Below the pieces are notes generated by a model that worked only from the letters and a program-made list of their open reading frames with translations, was not told where the DNA came from and did no database searches. A program made the translations under genes and the position numbers. From assembly GCA_013399695.1 (NCBI GenBank), contig VXAU01001761.1:186001-250000 (forward strand): a stretch of DNA of 64,000 bases. Reading direction: 5' to 3'. Of the stretch, positions 22,674 to 34,744 are shown piece after piece (within the stretch, counting starts at the first letter, position 1; each line of letters begins with the position of its first letter). The stretch is from Formicarius rufipectus (lineage: Eukaryota; Chordata; Aves; Passeriformes; Formicariidae).

Positions 22674-24714
22674 GTAATGTTTAGTAGCATTTTCAACTCA
22701 CCTTTTCATACATGAATGTTAGCTTGAGAAAAAGTGCACTTGTATCCTTGGAAAGCATCTTAATTTTTCATTGCCTTTGCCATTATGGTGTGATATTTTG
22801 GCATTGGTAGCATTCCAAATCCTATCCTTGATATGTTAAATTTGGGATTTGATAGGATGGATGAAGAAATGCCCACAGGGCAGGCTTTCTGCATGAGTGG
22901 CTGTAGCTGCTACCTGCAGTCATGCCCCAGCCCTGTCCTCAGCTCCAGAAGTTCAGGAGTTTTGCAGACAAGAGGCAGGAATAAGCTGTTTGGGCTGGGA
23001 CTTCTGATTTAGAGCAGGTGACTGCAACCCTAAGTTATTTCTTGGTTTGAACTGGGTGTTGCAGCAGCCAAGAAGGTTTTTGGTTTTAATTTCAAATAGA
23101 ATGGGGATAACTTTGTTGATTTGTATGGCCAGAGATTTAAGGAAACTCTCCCCATCTTCTTGCACCCCAAGGGAATGAAAATATAAATGGAAGGAAAGCA
23201 TAGATAGGTGTTGGTACCACCCCCCAATTTCCTATCAGCTGGTGTTCTGCAGGAGATAGCCACAGTCAGGGCCTGTTCTGTGCCTCCTGGTAGGGTGAAA
23301 ATACCTGGGACTTCACAGTGTCAACAGACAACAGACAACCTAGATGCTCTGAGTAAAATAAATCTGGAAAATGTCATGAGAAAGCAAATTGTTTAACTAA
23401 GCAGGCTTTTTAGATCAGAAAGCTATCACCTTGTTTTGTACCGAGAGAAAATTAAACCAAAATCCTGGTAATCTGTACAGCAAAGAGTGCTTTGATGTTA
23501 AAGAAAAAAAAGAAGTGAATTTGAGTTACCTGTCTTAAATTCTGAAGTGACACAAAGATTATTATTCTAATCTTTAAGAGTTTCCAACTGCTAATAAGAG
23601 CTGCTTTTAGAAGAAATAATGTTCTTGATTCATTATTCCTTGCAGTCTTTAAAAAAAAACACCTATTGTTTTGATAGTTTTTACCAGTTACTGAATCCTA
23701 GCATCATTAAAGTATTTAAACATTTAGCTCTAGCATAGCTTATAAATGCAGTGAAAGTGTGTATATGTGTACATGTGTGTTTTATGAATGTGATGGCTCA
23801 GGATGAATCATCTCTTACAAGAGTAGGTATTGAAAACTATTATACTTGTAGGAAAAAACAGTTTTCAGTCAGAGCCTCTCTTTGTTCTTTTACTATAGTC
23901 AGGGGAAGAATTGGAAGCATCCACTTCAACTTAGATAAAGTTTGTGGATAAAGAATAAAAGTTAGCTCTTTTGTCTCTGAGGCATTTAAAAACTTTTCAA
24001 ATAGAGCATTACACTGAGAGTTTATTGCCCTTCTAAACAGCCTTAATTTTGATTAAACTGACTTCATGTTTTGCTATTCCTAGCTAACAAGGGAAATAAC
24101 TTGTAGCTGTAAGAGTATAAAAATGTTTTGATGGGCATGTTTGATTTGTAAAGCCCTGACAAATCTTCATACCCTGATGATTTTTGAAGTAGTGAATAAA
24201 GTGAAATGTTTGGTGGAAAAAAAAGCTAGCAGAATGTCAGACAGGAGTACCACAATTTTCAATCTGCTGCTGAAAAATATTTGTTGCAAATATTTTAATA
24301 GGGACTGCAGATGCATAAGAACAGAATTGAAATTCAGTCTTGTAGTATTTTTGGAGCAATTAAAGTGAAGAATTAATGTGATTGAGCTTTCAGAGCAGCA
24401 GCAAGAATTGTTTATTCTTTTTATTGTTGTATATATTTTCAGAAATTTTATGTAATATTGTAGGAAAATTACAGAGTTTTTTGAGCATACCAATTTACCT
24501 CTTCTCCTAATTTAGTTTCTTCTTCTTTCCAAACCTTTTTGGGAATCCTGAAGATGTAAAATCCCTATGTGTAGAGCAGCTGAGCAGTTTTGGTTACTTC
24601 TCTCTGTAAATCTTCAATGATTCACACACATTTCACTCTTGAAAAAATAATGTTCTAGGATGTCTTTCTGAATCTCAGAACTGACAAGAGTTTACTCTTC
24701 TTTCTTTTTGACAG
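22674..24714 (+). other. EIF3H: EIF3H last intron
   Basis: A 2041-bp intron ending in a T-rich tract and CAG before 24715. No exon or repeat family was recognised in it. Confidence 0.9.
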
Positions 24715-24812
24715 GTCAAATTAATACCTACTGCCAGAATATTAAGGAGTTCAATGCACAGAACCTGGGCAAGCTTTTTATGGCTCAGGCTCTTCAGGAT
24801 TACAACAATTGA
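24715..24812 (+). CDS. EIF3H: EIF3H terminal coding exon (about residues 321-352, stop TGA)
   Basis: Two bases finish Gly321, then 31 codons (QINTYCQNIKEFNAQNLGKL...ALQDYNN) reach TGA at 24810-24812. The C-terminal helix is strongly conserved, with only Asp for Glu in the DYNN end and Asn for Thr after KEF relative to the mammalian sequence I recall. The intact end and the summed exon lengths argue for a functional gene and not a pseudogene. Confidence 0.97.
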
Positions 24813-24980
24813 AGAAACGTTGCTGTAGCCCTCAACAGGAAAAGTTATTTACAGCTTTACACTCTTCATGATCATCTTGAAAAATTATAATACTGAGAAG
24901 AGAGTCTTGTAAAACAGAGTCATCTTGGTTTGTGTAGAATTCTCTTGTAAGAAAAATAAAGGCAAATTTTACTTGTTGGC
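24813..24980 (+). other. EIF3H: EIF3H 3' untranslated region
   Basis: About 165 bases follow the stop. The canonical AATAAA lies at 24955-24960, with GT-rich sequence (ACTTGTTGG, TTTTCTGTGG) downstream. The cleavage site is inferred at about 24,975-24,980. Longer isoforms that use downstream signals cannot be excluded. Confidence 0.8.
24955..24960 (+). terminator. EIF3H poly(A) signal AATAAA
   Basis: A canonical hexamer 143 bases after the EIF3H stop codon, with downstream GT-rich sequence. It is the first AATAAA after the stop. Confidence 0.85.
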
Positions 24981-25410
24981 CCAATTGAACTGGAATTTTC
25001 TGTGGTCACTCAGGTTTTATAAATGTTTGGCAGTTATTCCTGTTTAGTCATAGCAAATAATACAGGTTTTGTTTAACTTGGAGTCAGAAATAAAAACAAA
25101 TATTGCAAATGTTCGGTGTAGCTGACTTAGAGAAGAAATTGAAGATTTCCCAGTTTTGGTTGAGAAGTTACAACTGTAACGTGCTTGACACTTGGAGCAG
25201 TTGCTCATTTTTATTTTAATCTGTTTGGACATTCTGGTGCAGTGGTGCCTCCATATAACAAATGTTTCACAGACTTCAGACCATACAAAATCGGTGTGAT
25301 ATGGAGACTGGTCCCCACCACATTGTGCTAAGCTGTGTTTCCATTTTGTCTTACTGCCAGCAACTGGGTTGAAATCAGAACCTGAAGTCAAACTGAAATG
25401 AAAACCACTT

Positions 25411-25465
25411 AATGGTTGGACTTAATGATCTGAATGATCTTTTCCAACCTAAACAATTCTGTCCA
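25411..25465 (+). mobile_element. CR1 LINE 3'-end fragment
   Basis: GGTTGGACTTAATGATCTGA is followed by ATGATCTTTTCCAACCTAAA and CAATTCTGTCC. This matches the classic CR1 3' terminus (GGTTGGACTCGATGATCTTA, then GGTCTTTTCCAACCTAAATGATTCTATG). Only the last 50 or so bases are recognisable. It lies about 450 bases downstream of the EIF3H poly(A) signal. Confidence 0.85.
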
Positions 25466-28400
25466 ATCTAGTGATGCTACTGCAGTCTTCATGGCAGAAG
25501 GGGCAGAAGTAGCCAACCTGGAACAGCCACTGTGGTGCAATTTGGCAGCTCCTGCAGTAGCTTTGCCACCTGGATGAGCCTTGATTTCTGAACTTGGACT
25601 GCTTATTTTTTAAACACAAAAATTAATTTAAAGATTTAGTACATGGCAGCTCACACATTTTGCTGTCATTGATTCCATCTTCCTCCCCCACCCCACCTCA
25701 ATTCTTTCTTGCCTGTCTTTGTGTGTTGAGCCCTGAGAGCCTAAAATGGCTGAAGGAGTGTGGTTTCGTCTTTTAAAATAACATTCTCTAAATATGGACC
25801 TAGCATGGAATATTTCAGCCTCTAAAGTGAATGTTTTGGAAAGTCAGAAGTGTGTGAAAACTGGAGTTTAGACTAAGAACTTACTCTTTTCCAACCTAAA
25901 CTGTAGTGATTGCAGTATTTATGTAGATACAGATGCAAATTTTTTTCAGTCCTCACATATCCAGCAAATTACCAGGCTGATCTTTTGCTTTGGAAATTTT
26001 GGGCTCCTTTTTTGTGTTAGCTTGCATACAGTGAACTTCTCTAAAATCAAAGATAACTTAAGTGTCCTGCTACAGTGCCATGACTGAATTTCATTTGCTA
26101 TACAAAAAAATATTCAAATGGTATTAATTTTTCTATTTTTCTGTAGCACCAAAATAACCACCGGGGAAGAGAAGTAGGAGCAGATAATTAGGCCAAGATG
26201 AGATATTTGAGAGAGAAAAAGCAGTCTGGATAACTGGGAATAGAAGACTGACTCTTTAGCAACTTTATATAGAAGGATGCAGTAGCAAAGATGTTGCTAG
26301 CAAAATAAATACTTGTAATAGGTTAAAAACAAGCTGTGTGTTTTGAGTTAGTTCCTTAAGACTGAAGATGTAAATGTGAGAAGGAGGGCAGTAATATTCT
26401 TCTGTGCTGGAGTTTAACAAGATCAGTGGATTTTATTTAGCTAGATTGAATATGCTAAATGTCGATTGAAGTCCGTGAAGACAAGAAAGACCTCAGAAGA
26501 GATTTGTGGTTTCCAAAGGCATGGGCCTGGATCAGACAGGGAAATAAGATGTAAAAGTAGGTGAGGTGTAAGTAGGCTTTGGAGATGATTTGACTGGTTC
26601 TGTTCTGAATTACACTTTGGTCTCCTGTCGTGGTGGAAATAATTATAGGAGGTCTCCCCTCAGCAAGGGAGGTGGAGTCAGTTAAAGGTGTTGATCTATA
26701 AATGACAACCAACATCTGTGGAATTAATGGAGATGGGATCGTGTGTTCATACTTAATTCAGTGTGGACCTTCCTCACTGTCTGTATTTCTGGAACTTTGC
26801 TTTTACATGTTCTTTTCCTTATGTGAGTGAGCTGGCAGCTCATTCACCATAAGATACGTTCTTTCTAGTTACCATACCACTACCTATTTTTTCTTCTTCC
26901 ATGCCTGTGAATGGCTTTTCAGTATTAACAGTGAACATATAGCAACATTGGTGTCTTTGAAAATTACATATAAAGAAATTAAAACTTGTTTTTGGTCAGC
27001 AAGCAATTGGTGAAGCAAGCAAGGCCTCTGCGCTGCAGTTCTATCTCTTAAGTGTCCACAGGTAACACATACGCTCACAAGGGACAAAATGTGCACATAA
27101 GGAAAAGCCTTCCCTATGGTTACACACACAGTCCACATCAAGCTGTCGTCTCTCCTGTCAGTCTCCTAACCATGCAGGTTTGTGTTGAGATAACTGGTTT
27201 GTAATTGGTTTTTATTTGTGCAGAAGTGTAACCCTTGTTACAGAGACAATGTCAGTTTGGAATCTAGGTCTAAGTGACAGGAGTCTTAAAGGCTTTCTAA
27301 GCTAGATGTAGTGCAAGTCATTCAAAAGCGAGGGCTGAAAGGAGAACAAGGGTGACAATTATCTTTGTTTTGATGCTGAAGAACACCATTTCTTCTAGTT
27401 GTTCAATACTTGAGAACTTCACCAGTATAGCTCCAATTTTGCTGTGAGATTTACTGCCTCTGTTCCACTTCTTCTTGTGAAATGTCTAATTGTACTGATA
27501 ATTTGTACCAGTGTGGGATATAAAGTGCCATCTCCCTTGAGGACAGCACTTGCTCAGGTTACAGTGCCCTGACTACCTCCTTACAGAAGGGTTTGCTCCT
27601 TCCAGCACCCTTTTCACGTGCAGACAAACAAAAGCCTTGCTTGTGAAGCATGGGGTGGATGCCACTCGTGTTGCATAAAGAGTTAGAAAGTTAATGCTCC
27701 CATAGTTTGAGGTAGTCACAGTAATGGGTGGTGTGTGCTCCTACTCCATCACAACACAAAGGACTAGGTTTAATGTCAGCCTTTCTTAACAGTCTGAAAC
27801 ATGTCTGGTTGTACTGGCAGCCTCGGTTATAATCCAGACATACTTGGTGTGACCTTGTCTTGACATCACAATATAATGCACTGTTTCCATTCTCCTGGTG
27901 TTCTCAAAACTGGACTAAATTCCACCTAAACTATAAAGCATTCTGCTGTTGACTGCTCACAGGGAGGAAACCTGAGGTGCTCCCCCCTCTTCTAAACAGG
28001 TTATCATGTCCTTCTCAACTCCACTCTCTAAAATATTTAAAACATTTTGGGGGCTTAATTTCTGCTCCTATGCATCGTCTCAAAGTCTGGACATCTGTGC
28101 AGACCTGACCAGTGTGGACATAAGGTACTGCCAGGTAAAGATGGGTAGTGTTTGTGCAGATGTAAACACATGCACAGAGGGCAGAGTGGGGAAAGTCTGG
28201 GTGAGGTTGCAGAAGTCCTTTTTGGTATTAACAAGGATATTGGGGTGGGATTGGCATTTGCTACTGATAACACTGTAAAGAATACCTGGCATCTTTGTGC
28301 TCTTTATACTTTGTAAATTTCTGAGCACATTCATTCCTCTTACTGATCTATGTTGCTCAGTTTTTTGCCTTTGGACAAATCCCTGATATGACAAATCACT

Positions 28401-29534
28401 GATGACAATCTGAGGCATCTTTAAGAGGCAAACACTACTTAATGGTTCTCACTTGACAGCCAAAAGAGTCTGGGTGCTCTGTTAAGATGTCATTAGGAGC
28501 TGGTGATGCAAATAATATCACCAGCCGAAATATGTGCAGTATGTGCAGTAAGAGAAATTGAATTTCTCTCTGTAGAACTGCTTCTCATCTGGTTTGACAG
28601 CCCTGGGGTGAGATATGTCCCTCATGATTTTCCATGCCTGTGCATTTTCTTCCCCTGAATTTTATGCTTACTTTTAATTTTCTTCAGATTTTGCCCACAG
28701 CTTGTTGGTTTTTAAGCAAAATGAGCATGCTGCTCTAAATCCAGTGCCTTCTGTCATTATGTGCTTCATTTTCTCATGAATTCTTCTGGAAAGGTTTGTC
28801 TGCAGTTGGAAGGATGCCTTAAATTCTGTGGTCTGAACAATGCATTCATGGTGGAAGTTTTAGGTGCTCAGATGTTGGGTGTGGTCTCACATTCAACATC
28901 TCATGCCCCTCACCTTCAGCTGCAGTGGCCTGAATGCCTCGACATTGCTCAAGGGATGGTGGTGCTGCTCCTTGGGACTAGTCCAGTCAAATTCATTCAG
29001 AAGCTTTTCATGTCAACTTTACAACTGGAAGGAGGTTTATACAAAGTTTGGCCTGTATTTTATTTTTGATCTTTTAATTGACAGAAAAGATTGCTGTTGA
29101 CACAACTCATCGTATGCAAAGCAGTAGTGAACTGCACAGAGTTGGAGAGGATGTCTTTAAAAACAACACTTTTGGCAAAAGACTCCTTAATGAGAGAAAA
29201 GTTAATGTCTTATTCCAATTAAAGCAAACATTTATATGTCAGGAAAAATGGCCAGATCCATTTTACAATGATATTAAAAGGCATTAGAATGTCAGTAAAA
29301 TAAACAAGGAAGGGTAGTAATGTATTTATCCAACAGAAACACAGCTGAAGACTTCCAAACTTTGTAAGATGAATTAGTGCAACAAGGATTTCCATTCTGG
29401 TTTCAATGATTGAATTATTAAATCTCTCACTATTACAGAGGATGGTGTTCCTTAAATATCATACAATACATCAGTTTTTTGGGTCTTTTTTTCCCTTTCA
29501 TCTGGATTTGACCAATACAAATGTAGTTTTATAT

Positions 29535-29634
29535 TAAAAAAACAAAACACAACAAAAAAAGCCCCAAAACCGAAACAACCAAAAACAAAAACAAAAAACC
29601 AAAACCAAAACAAAAATAACAAACACAAACAAAA
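29535..29634. repeat. CAAAA-rich low-complexity tract
   Basis: About 100 bases almost wholly A and C, with repeated AACAAAA/CCAAAA units. It is not a regular microsatellite. It may be a decayed poly(A)-like tail or plain low-complexity DNA. Confidence 0.85.
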
Positions 29635-30146
29635 AGTATCCTGTTTTCATTATTCAGTATGTAATTTCATCTTTTTTTTTTCTCAGTTGGAGAGCCACAT
29701 CCCACAGGTTAGAAAGGTCAAAGCTGATTGAACTATTCTGGGGTCTCATCCCACGTGCAATGTTTGCATGCTTGGGTATCCTGATGTTTGAAAACAAATC
29801 AAAGGAAAGTAGGTTTTCTCTGTCACTGAATTGATTAATTTTTTTGTTCCCAAATCTGTCATTTGCCTTCTTTAACATTAGCAAATTTAATTATTAGCCT
29901 GCAGATTGAATCTAAGACAGGAAAAGATACATAATTGGAATGCACCAGTTGCACTAGACTTGACTTTTCAAGATGCGGTAATGAATATGCTTGAGAGGGA
30001 AGTCTAGCTAATAATGACCAATTTACATATTTTAGTAGAAGAAGTAAGCAAATCAAGGCTAATCTGTCTTGCAGCAGACTCTGGTGATTGAGCAGTTTCT
30101 GCTTTGGACCAAATGAGTGACTTCCAAGATATTTATTTGTTAGCAA

Positions 30147-30222
30147 AAAAAACCAACCAAAAAAACACCCACAAACAAACAAACCCCCCCCCCAAAAAAA
30201 AACCCAACCAACCAAACAAAAG
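30147..30222. repeat. A/C-rich low-complexity tract
   Basis: About 75 bases of A and C with AACCAACC units, a run of 11 C and A runs. It resembles the tracts at 29535, 56412 and 62398. Confidence 0.85.
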
Positions 30223-33200
30223 CCTGATCATATTAATTGCTGTAATATTTAACACAGAAGTCTAGCTATGTTACTAGCTATGAATAAACTAGTTTCCAAG
30301 ATGATTATCAATTGCAAACTTCAGCAATATGAATATGTTTATATGGACTACAATGTTGTATTCAATTTAATGTTTTTCAGTGTGACTCCTGGAGGCCTGT
30401 TCTAAGATGTCTGGGTTTCTAATACAAATGAGGGGGGAAACCCTTTCAATTTATAGAGGAGCCCTTTCTACGGTTATATGTGTGAGCACAAATGTTCATG
30501 GGCTTGGTTTCTTGTGGCTTTTTGGTCTTTTTAGTTCAATCACAAATAGCTGTGCACAATGACTCCTGCACACAACTGCCACATTAGATCTTCAGTTGTC
30601 CCTCCACGAGGTTCTCACTCTCACTCTGGAGTGTGTGCTGGTCCAGCTCCTGGTCCTGGCTTGGGGGCTGACTGTTCGCAGCCTCCCTGGGCTCCATGTC
30701 ATGCAGCTGAGCCCTGGGACCTCAGTGGTTCAGCTCGCTGATGTCTTCCCATTGCACTTGGCCAAGGAGTTTAGAAGTTACCAGAGAGGAGTTAAGAGAT
30801 TGCATAACTGTAAATGCTGCCTCTTGAGAAAAGCCCAGTAGCCACAAGTTCTCTTGGCCACCCACCATCTCTGCCTGCCACCCAGGCAATAGCTGTGAAC
30901 TTACCCCTCCTGTTACTGGAGTGCCAGTAGTGCTGATGACAGACACGGGTGAATAATTTCTTTATGGAAGGAGCAGCTCTTTTTGATTTGAAACATATGA
31001 GTTGCTCTTTCATTCACAACTGCCTGACAATGTGGACATGACCTTAGCAGGAATCCTATCGAAACCTGGACACAATAGATCCAGATAACTGCCCTGAACA
31101 GGTCCTTGAATCCCAGCGCTTCACTTCTCCACTGCAATAAGCAACAAATTCTGTCTTGTATTTTCTGAGTGTAAGCTTCTTAAGAGAAATACTGTGGTCT
31201 GTCATATGCATTTAAAGTGTTTCATGTGCTCAATCCAGCCCATGCTCAGCAGGTCCTTGATATCATTTGGAGAATCTAAGTGTAATTGCCTGATTATTAC
31301 ATCTTAAGGAGAAAATAGTACATGATTAGGCCATTAGGAGGTTCTGTACTGAGTAATAGGATGAAGATTGCACTGACAATTCAAGTTTTTACTGTCTCTT
31401 GAGGGCTCAGGTTTCCACAGTTTAGTAAAGCAGATTTTACTGTATGAATCTGTGTCCGTAGACTGCCATGCCAACTGTATTTTGAGGCTGTATTGGAAAC
31501 AGTTACCTTCTCTGAGAGCCAAGAGAGTGGAAAGTGGCAGCACAATGCAATTACGTGCAATATGTACCTGACAGCAGAGAGGTGTTAATGGGCTGAGCAG
31601 CAAAGCAGTGTTGAGGCCAAAATGCATAGATGTGATGAACCATTCTAGTCTTGTAATGCTACCAGCCAGACAAGGTTGCTCTGCCTCACCTCTTCTTAGC
31701 ATATGCTTTTAATTTCTTATGTCTCTTAATTCTGTAATTAACTCATCATGTTACTTATTTCCAGCTGTATTCTGTGCTCTTTGTCAGCCTTTATCCTTGG
31801 CCATTCCTTGAATTTTCAGCAGCGATGATCAAAACTCTTGTTTTCTCTTATGGAAGCACCAGAGCTTTTCATATGAAACTCTAATTTTCCTACTTTTTTT
31901 GTAACCTCAGTCTTGGAAATAGCTGAATCCCTTGAGCAAAAGCTTCCCAAAAAAGATCCTATTAGTCAGACAGCAAACATCAGGAACGTTTAGCCTGAAT
32001 TGTTCAAAGTTATCCTGAAGCAGAGTATTACAATGGAAAATGTTAACTAGCCTCTGCATAAATGCAGCTACTTGTGCTGCCATTAATATCCTTGGCCTTG
32101 TAGAGAATGTTCTTGTGCTAGCTAAATTAGATTAAGCAGGAAAATTTCTCATTCTTTAATGTCTATCATATTTAAGACTTCTAGGCTTAAGCCTGCTTCC
32201 TCTAAAGCTAATGGTAAAATTCAGATTCTGTGTGAGCATGGACTTTTCAGGAGTGATGTCAAAATTTTGTACTCTTGAAATCTCTGAGTATTAAGAATAT
32301 AAGAATATAGACATTACAGTGCAAAACTAAAGTGAATAGCTTTCAGACCAGACTTAAGTGTGAATGAAAATGTGCATGGCAATTCAGTCACTTTTAACGT
32401 TAGCTTGTAAAAATCTGTAAGTGTATTAAGAACATAAGAATCCCCATGGCTTCTGGTAAAATTACATTTTTAATATTGTAGCAAAAAAACCTTGTGTGAT
32501 GAAGGGTTCAATTCCATTTTTCTGAATGCTTCATATATCAGAAGAATTACAACTCTCAGGAGAGCATAATATAATATCTAAAGTCATATTGGTATTTAAT
32601 GTTTTATCATTGTAGTTCTGCTTGCAGCCTCTGCCTTATTCCATTACCCTCAGATATGCTGTGGCGTTATTCAGATTTAAATAGCTTTTACCACTCTCTG
32701 GCAGGAAACCAATTGCAAGTGTATTGTCTGCATTGCTATCTAAAAAAACCCTGATAATATAAGCTGCTGCCCTTTTCAATTGGTGATTGCTGCCAGGTGG
32801 CACTATTAAATAGTAGGTAAACAAGCAGCATCCTGGGGTCTTAGCTGGCATATTATTACTTGGGTGTAGTAATATGTGCTCTGCTCCTGAGAACAGGTGA
32901 GATTTACAATACTGAGCTATTTTGTCCTTTATTTGGTATGTGCTAGGAAATTTTTTTCTGTCCCTATGAAAGTCTAGAGTATTGTCAGTGCTGTTTTGTG
33001 TTGATTTTGAGTTCCCAGAGACTTTTTTTTTTTTTCAGAGCTGAATGTCTGCTGTCCCAGCACATGGGCCAACCCAGAGCTGGCTTTGGGAGCAAGGAGT
33101 TCAGTGGGATGAATCATTGCCTGAGATAACTGACAGCAGTGATATCCCACCTAGCTGGAGTACTTTGGCTCTGCTGTGCCCTGCGTAGTACAACAGCCTT

Positions 33201-33701
33201 CAGGCTGGGAGCGCCCGAGGAACATGGTGGATCTGTGAGCTGAGCCACTCTGCTCAGCCTGTGCTTCATTCCACGCAACATGCCCAGGAACTGAGCGGGA
33301 GGTTTTGGTACGTCCGTGGTCGGAATTCTGTGCTGACACCTCCCCAGTTTGAAAGCAAGAGGTGACAGTGACTGAAGCCAACAGTTTTACTGACCATTCC
33401 TGGAGAGCAGAAGCCTGTTTCCAGCAGAGGAGATCTGATGTCCCATAAAATGTCCAGGGGCAGGAATAATATCAAACTCTAGAATTACAGACTATCCACC
33501 CACTCATATCCACCACACAGAGAATTCACAGCAAGTGCTCATACTTGACCACCTTGCGAAGTGATCAGCTCAGCTACAAATGAGCTTCTCGTTTGGATTG
33601 CTCTGCTGAGTCAAATGGGAGAATCTCTCCGAAGCTTGTTCGTGGCTGATTTTAATAGCAGCAGTCTCATCTTGATGTGTGGGGCTTTAATTGTGTACGT
33701 C

Positions 33702-33717
33702 CCATTAGTGCTAATGG
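33702..33717. promoter_or_regulatory. Palindromic double homeodomain-type core (candidate)
   Basis: CCATTAG (33702-33708) and CTAATGG (33711-33717) form a perfect inverted repeat around TG, so two TAAT/ATTA homeodomain cores face each other. The surrounding 300 bases are of unique, ordinary composition and include further TTTAAT and GATTTTAAT motifs. TAAT cores are frequent by chance. The palindrome is what is seen and its regulatory role is inference. Confidence 0.3.
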
Positions 33718-34013
33718 AGTTACACACCTGAAGTCCTGCACATGGAGATGAGACTATAAATCCAAGGTTACAACCTCATTGAAGTTGTTTATTTCACATA
33801 TAATAGCCCTTTTGCCGCCAGGATACCTTAATTCATTGCTTTATTTGTCCCTTTGAATGAAGCCTTCTCATCTCAGGATCATAACTGCCTCTTCTGTGCT
33901 GTGCCCTTAGATGACCACTCATACTTTTTGCCATCTCTATTGCTCAGCTGGGCAAAATAGGTCCCAGACCCATCTCCAAAGAGCCGCTGATACAAGAAAT
34001 ATTTCTTTTACAG

Positions 34014-34037
34014 ATATATATATATATATATATATAT
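34014..34037. repeat. (AT)12 microsatellite at the 3' end of the RTE-like element
   Basis: Twenty-four bases of pure AT directly abut the retrotransposon's 3' end on its minus strand. They are probably the tail added or templated at insertion. Confidence 0.85.
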
Positions 34038-34700
34038 TCATGGCTAGACTTCGCAAACGAAGATTTGGGAGGGTTTTACCCATGCTTGCTGCAAGCGCAT
34101 TGATGGCTGATAAGGCCGATGCGAGATAGGCAAGTCCGGTTGCAAAAGGCACAGCAGAAAGTTTCCGTAGGTGGTACTATCAGGGCACGGTTCTTTCTGC
34201 GTTGCCTTTTCTCCTCCAGACTGATTCTGCGTGCGGTTTCAAAGGAGACAGCAGCGTTATAGATTGTGTGTCTCCACGTCTCCCGATTGGAGGCCAGAGT
34301 GGACCACTGATGGTGGTCAATATGGCCAAGGCTGAGCTGTTGTTTCAGGCAGTCCTTGTATCTCTTCTTGAGGGCTCCTCTCTTGTGGCAGCTGGTGGCG
34401 AGTTCACTGTAGAGCACAATCTTAGGGAGGCGGTGATCCTCCATCCTGGAGATGTGCCCTGCCCAGTGCAGCTGCTCTCTCAGCAGCATGGCCTCGATAC
34501 TGGTGACCTCTGCCTGTTCCAGAACGGACACATTAGTCACGTAATCAGACCAGTGGATGTTTAGGATTGTACGGAGGCAGCGCCGGTGGAAGCGTTCGAG
34601 GAGTCGCAGGTGGTGGCGGTAGATGACCCAAGATTCAGACCCATAGAGAAGAGTAGACAGTACGATGGCTCTGTAGACACTGATCTTTGTACTTTTTTTC
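34014..34700 (-). mobile_element. 5'-truncated RTE-like non-LTR retrotransposon (3' end of RT ORF)
   Basis: A minus-strand frame open from 34744 to the stop at 34076-34078 encodes the C-terminal end of a LINE reverse-transcriptase protein. Homology to the family seems to start near 34700 (STKISVYRAIVLSTLLYGSE), so the first codons are probably host sequence. Typical blocks follow: LLERFHRRCLRTIL, LLREQLHWAGHISRM and a basic RRISLEEKRQRRKNRA. A terminal C-x2-C-x12-H-x3-C zinc-finger-like motif is Cys198, Cys201, His214 and Cys218 of the ORF. Only about 40 bases separate the stop from (AT)12 at 34014-34037, a very short 3' end with a microsatellite tail, as in RTE-clade LINEs such as AviRTE. 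There are no stops or frameshifts, so the copy looks fairly young. The polymerase core and endonuclease are missing. Confidence 0.8.
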
Positions 34701-34744
34701 AGGTGTTTATAACAGCTACAATTACTTACATGGAAAAGTAGCAT

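Larger units (their letters stand above)
1..24980 (+). other. EIF3H: EIF3H gene, 3' part (partial at left edge)
   Basis: Six coding exons, five complete introns and a short 3'UTR are present; the first coding exons lie before the window. eIF3h is a subunit of the cytoplasmic eIF3 complex, which scaffolds the 43S pre-initiation complex on the 40S ribosome. Joining the exons gives one open frame of 770 bp. It carries landmark eIF3h segments: HVGWYQSTYYGSFV, FEEVPIVIKN, MDRVDEMSQDIVKYNTY and QINTYCQNIKEF, ending in NN-stop. Counting back from the stop places the first residue at about 97 of 352, the known vertebrate length. Complete introns measure 1511, 1428, 8051, 3299 and 2041 bp. The 3' boundary is estimated from the poly(A) signal. 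Confidence 0.97.
24981..34013. other. Intergenic sequence downstream of EIF3H
   Basis: About 9 kb without a supportable gene. It holds a CR1 tail (25411-25465), two A/C-rich tracts (29535-29634 and 30147-30222), and a palindromic double ATTA site (33702-33717) inside a stretch that reads like conserved noncoding DNA. The remaining ORFs are short, with no domain I recognise. In human the equivalent flank is the gene desert between EIF3H and TRPS1. Confidence 0.7.

Noticed and set aside
25887..25915. TTTTCCAACCTAAACTG, considered as another CR1 end
   Set aside because: Only about 17 bases match and the neighbouring CR1 blocks are missing. It is too short to support.
34202..34564. 120-residue + strand ORF
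   Set aside because: It is the antisense shadow of the retrotransposon reading frame on the minus strand.
34000..34710. Target-site duplication around the RTE-like element
   Set aside because: TTTCTTTTACAG on one side and TTTTTTTCAG on the other are only loosely similar T-rich strings, and the 5' junction is not precisely known.
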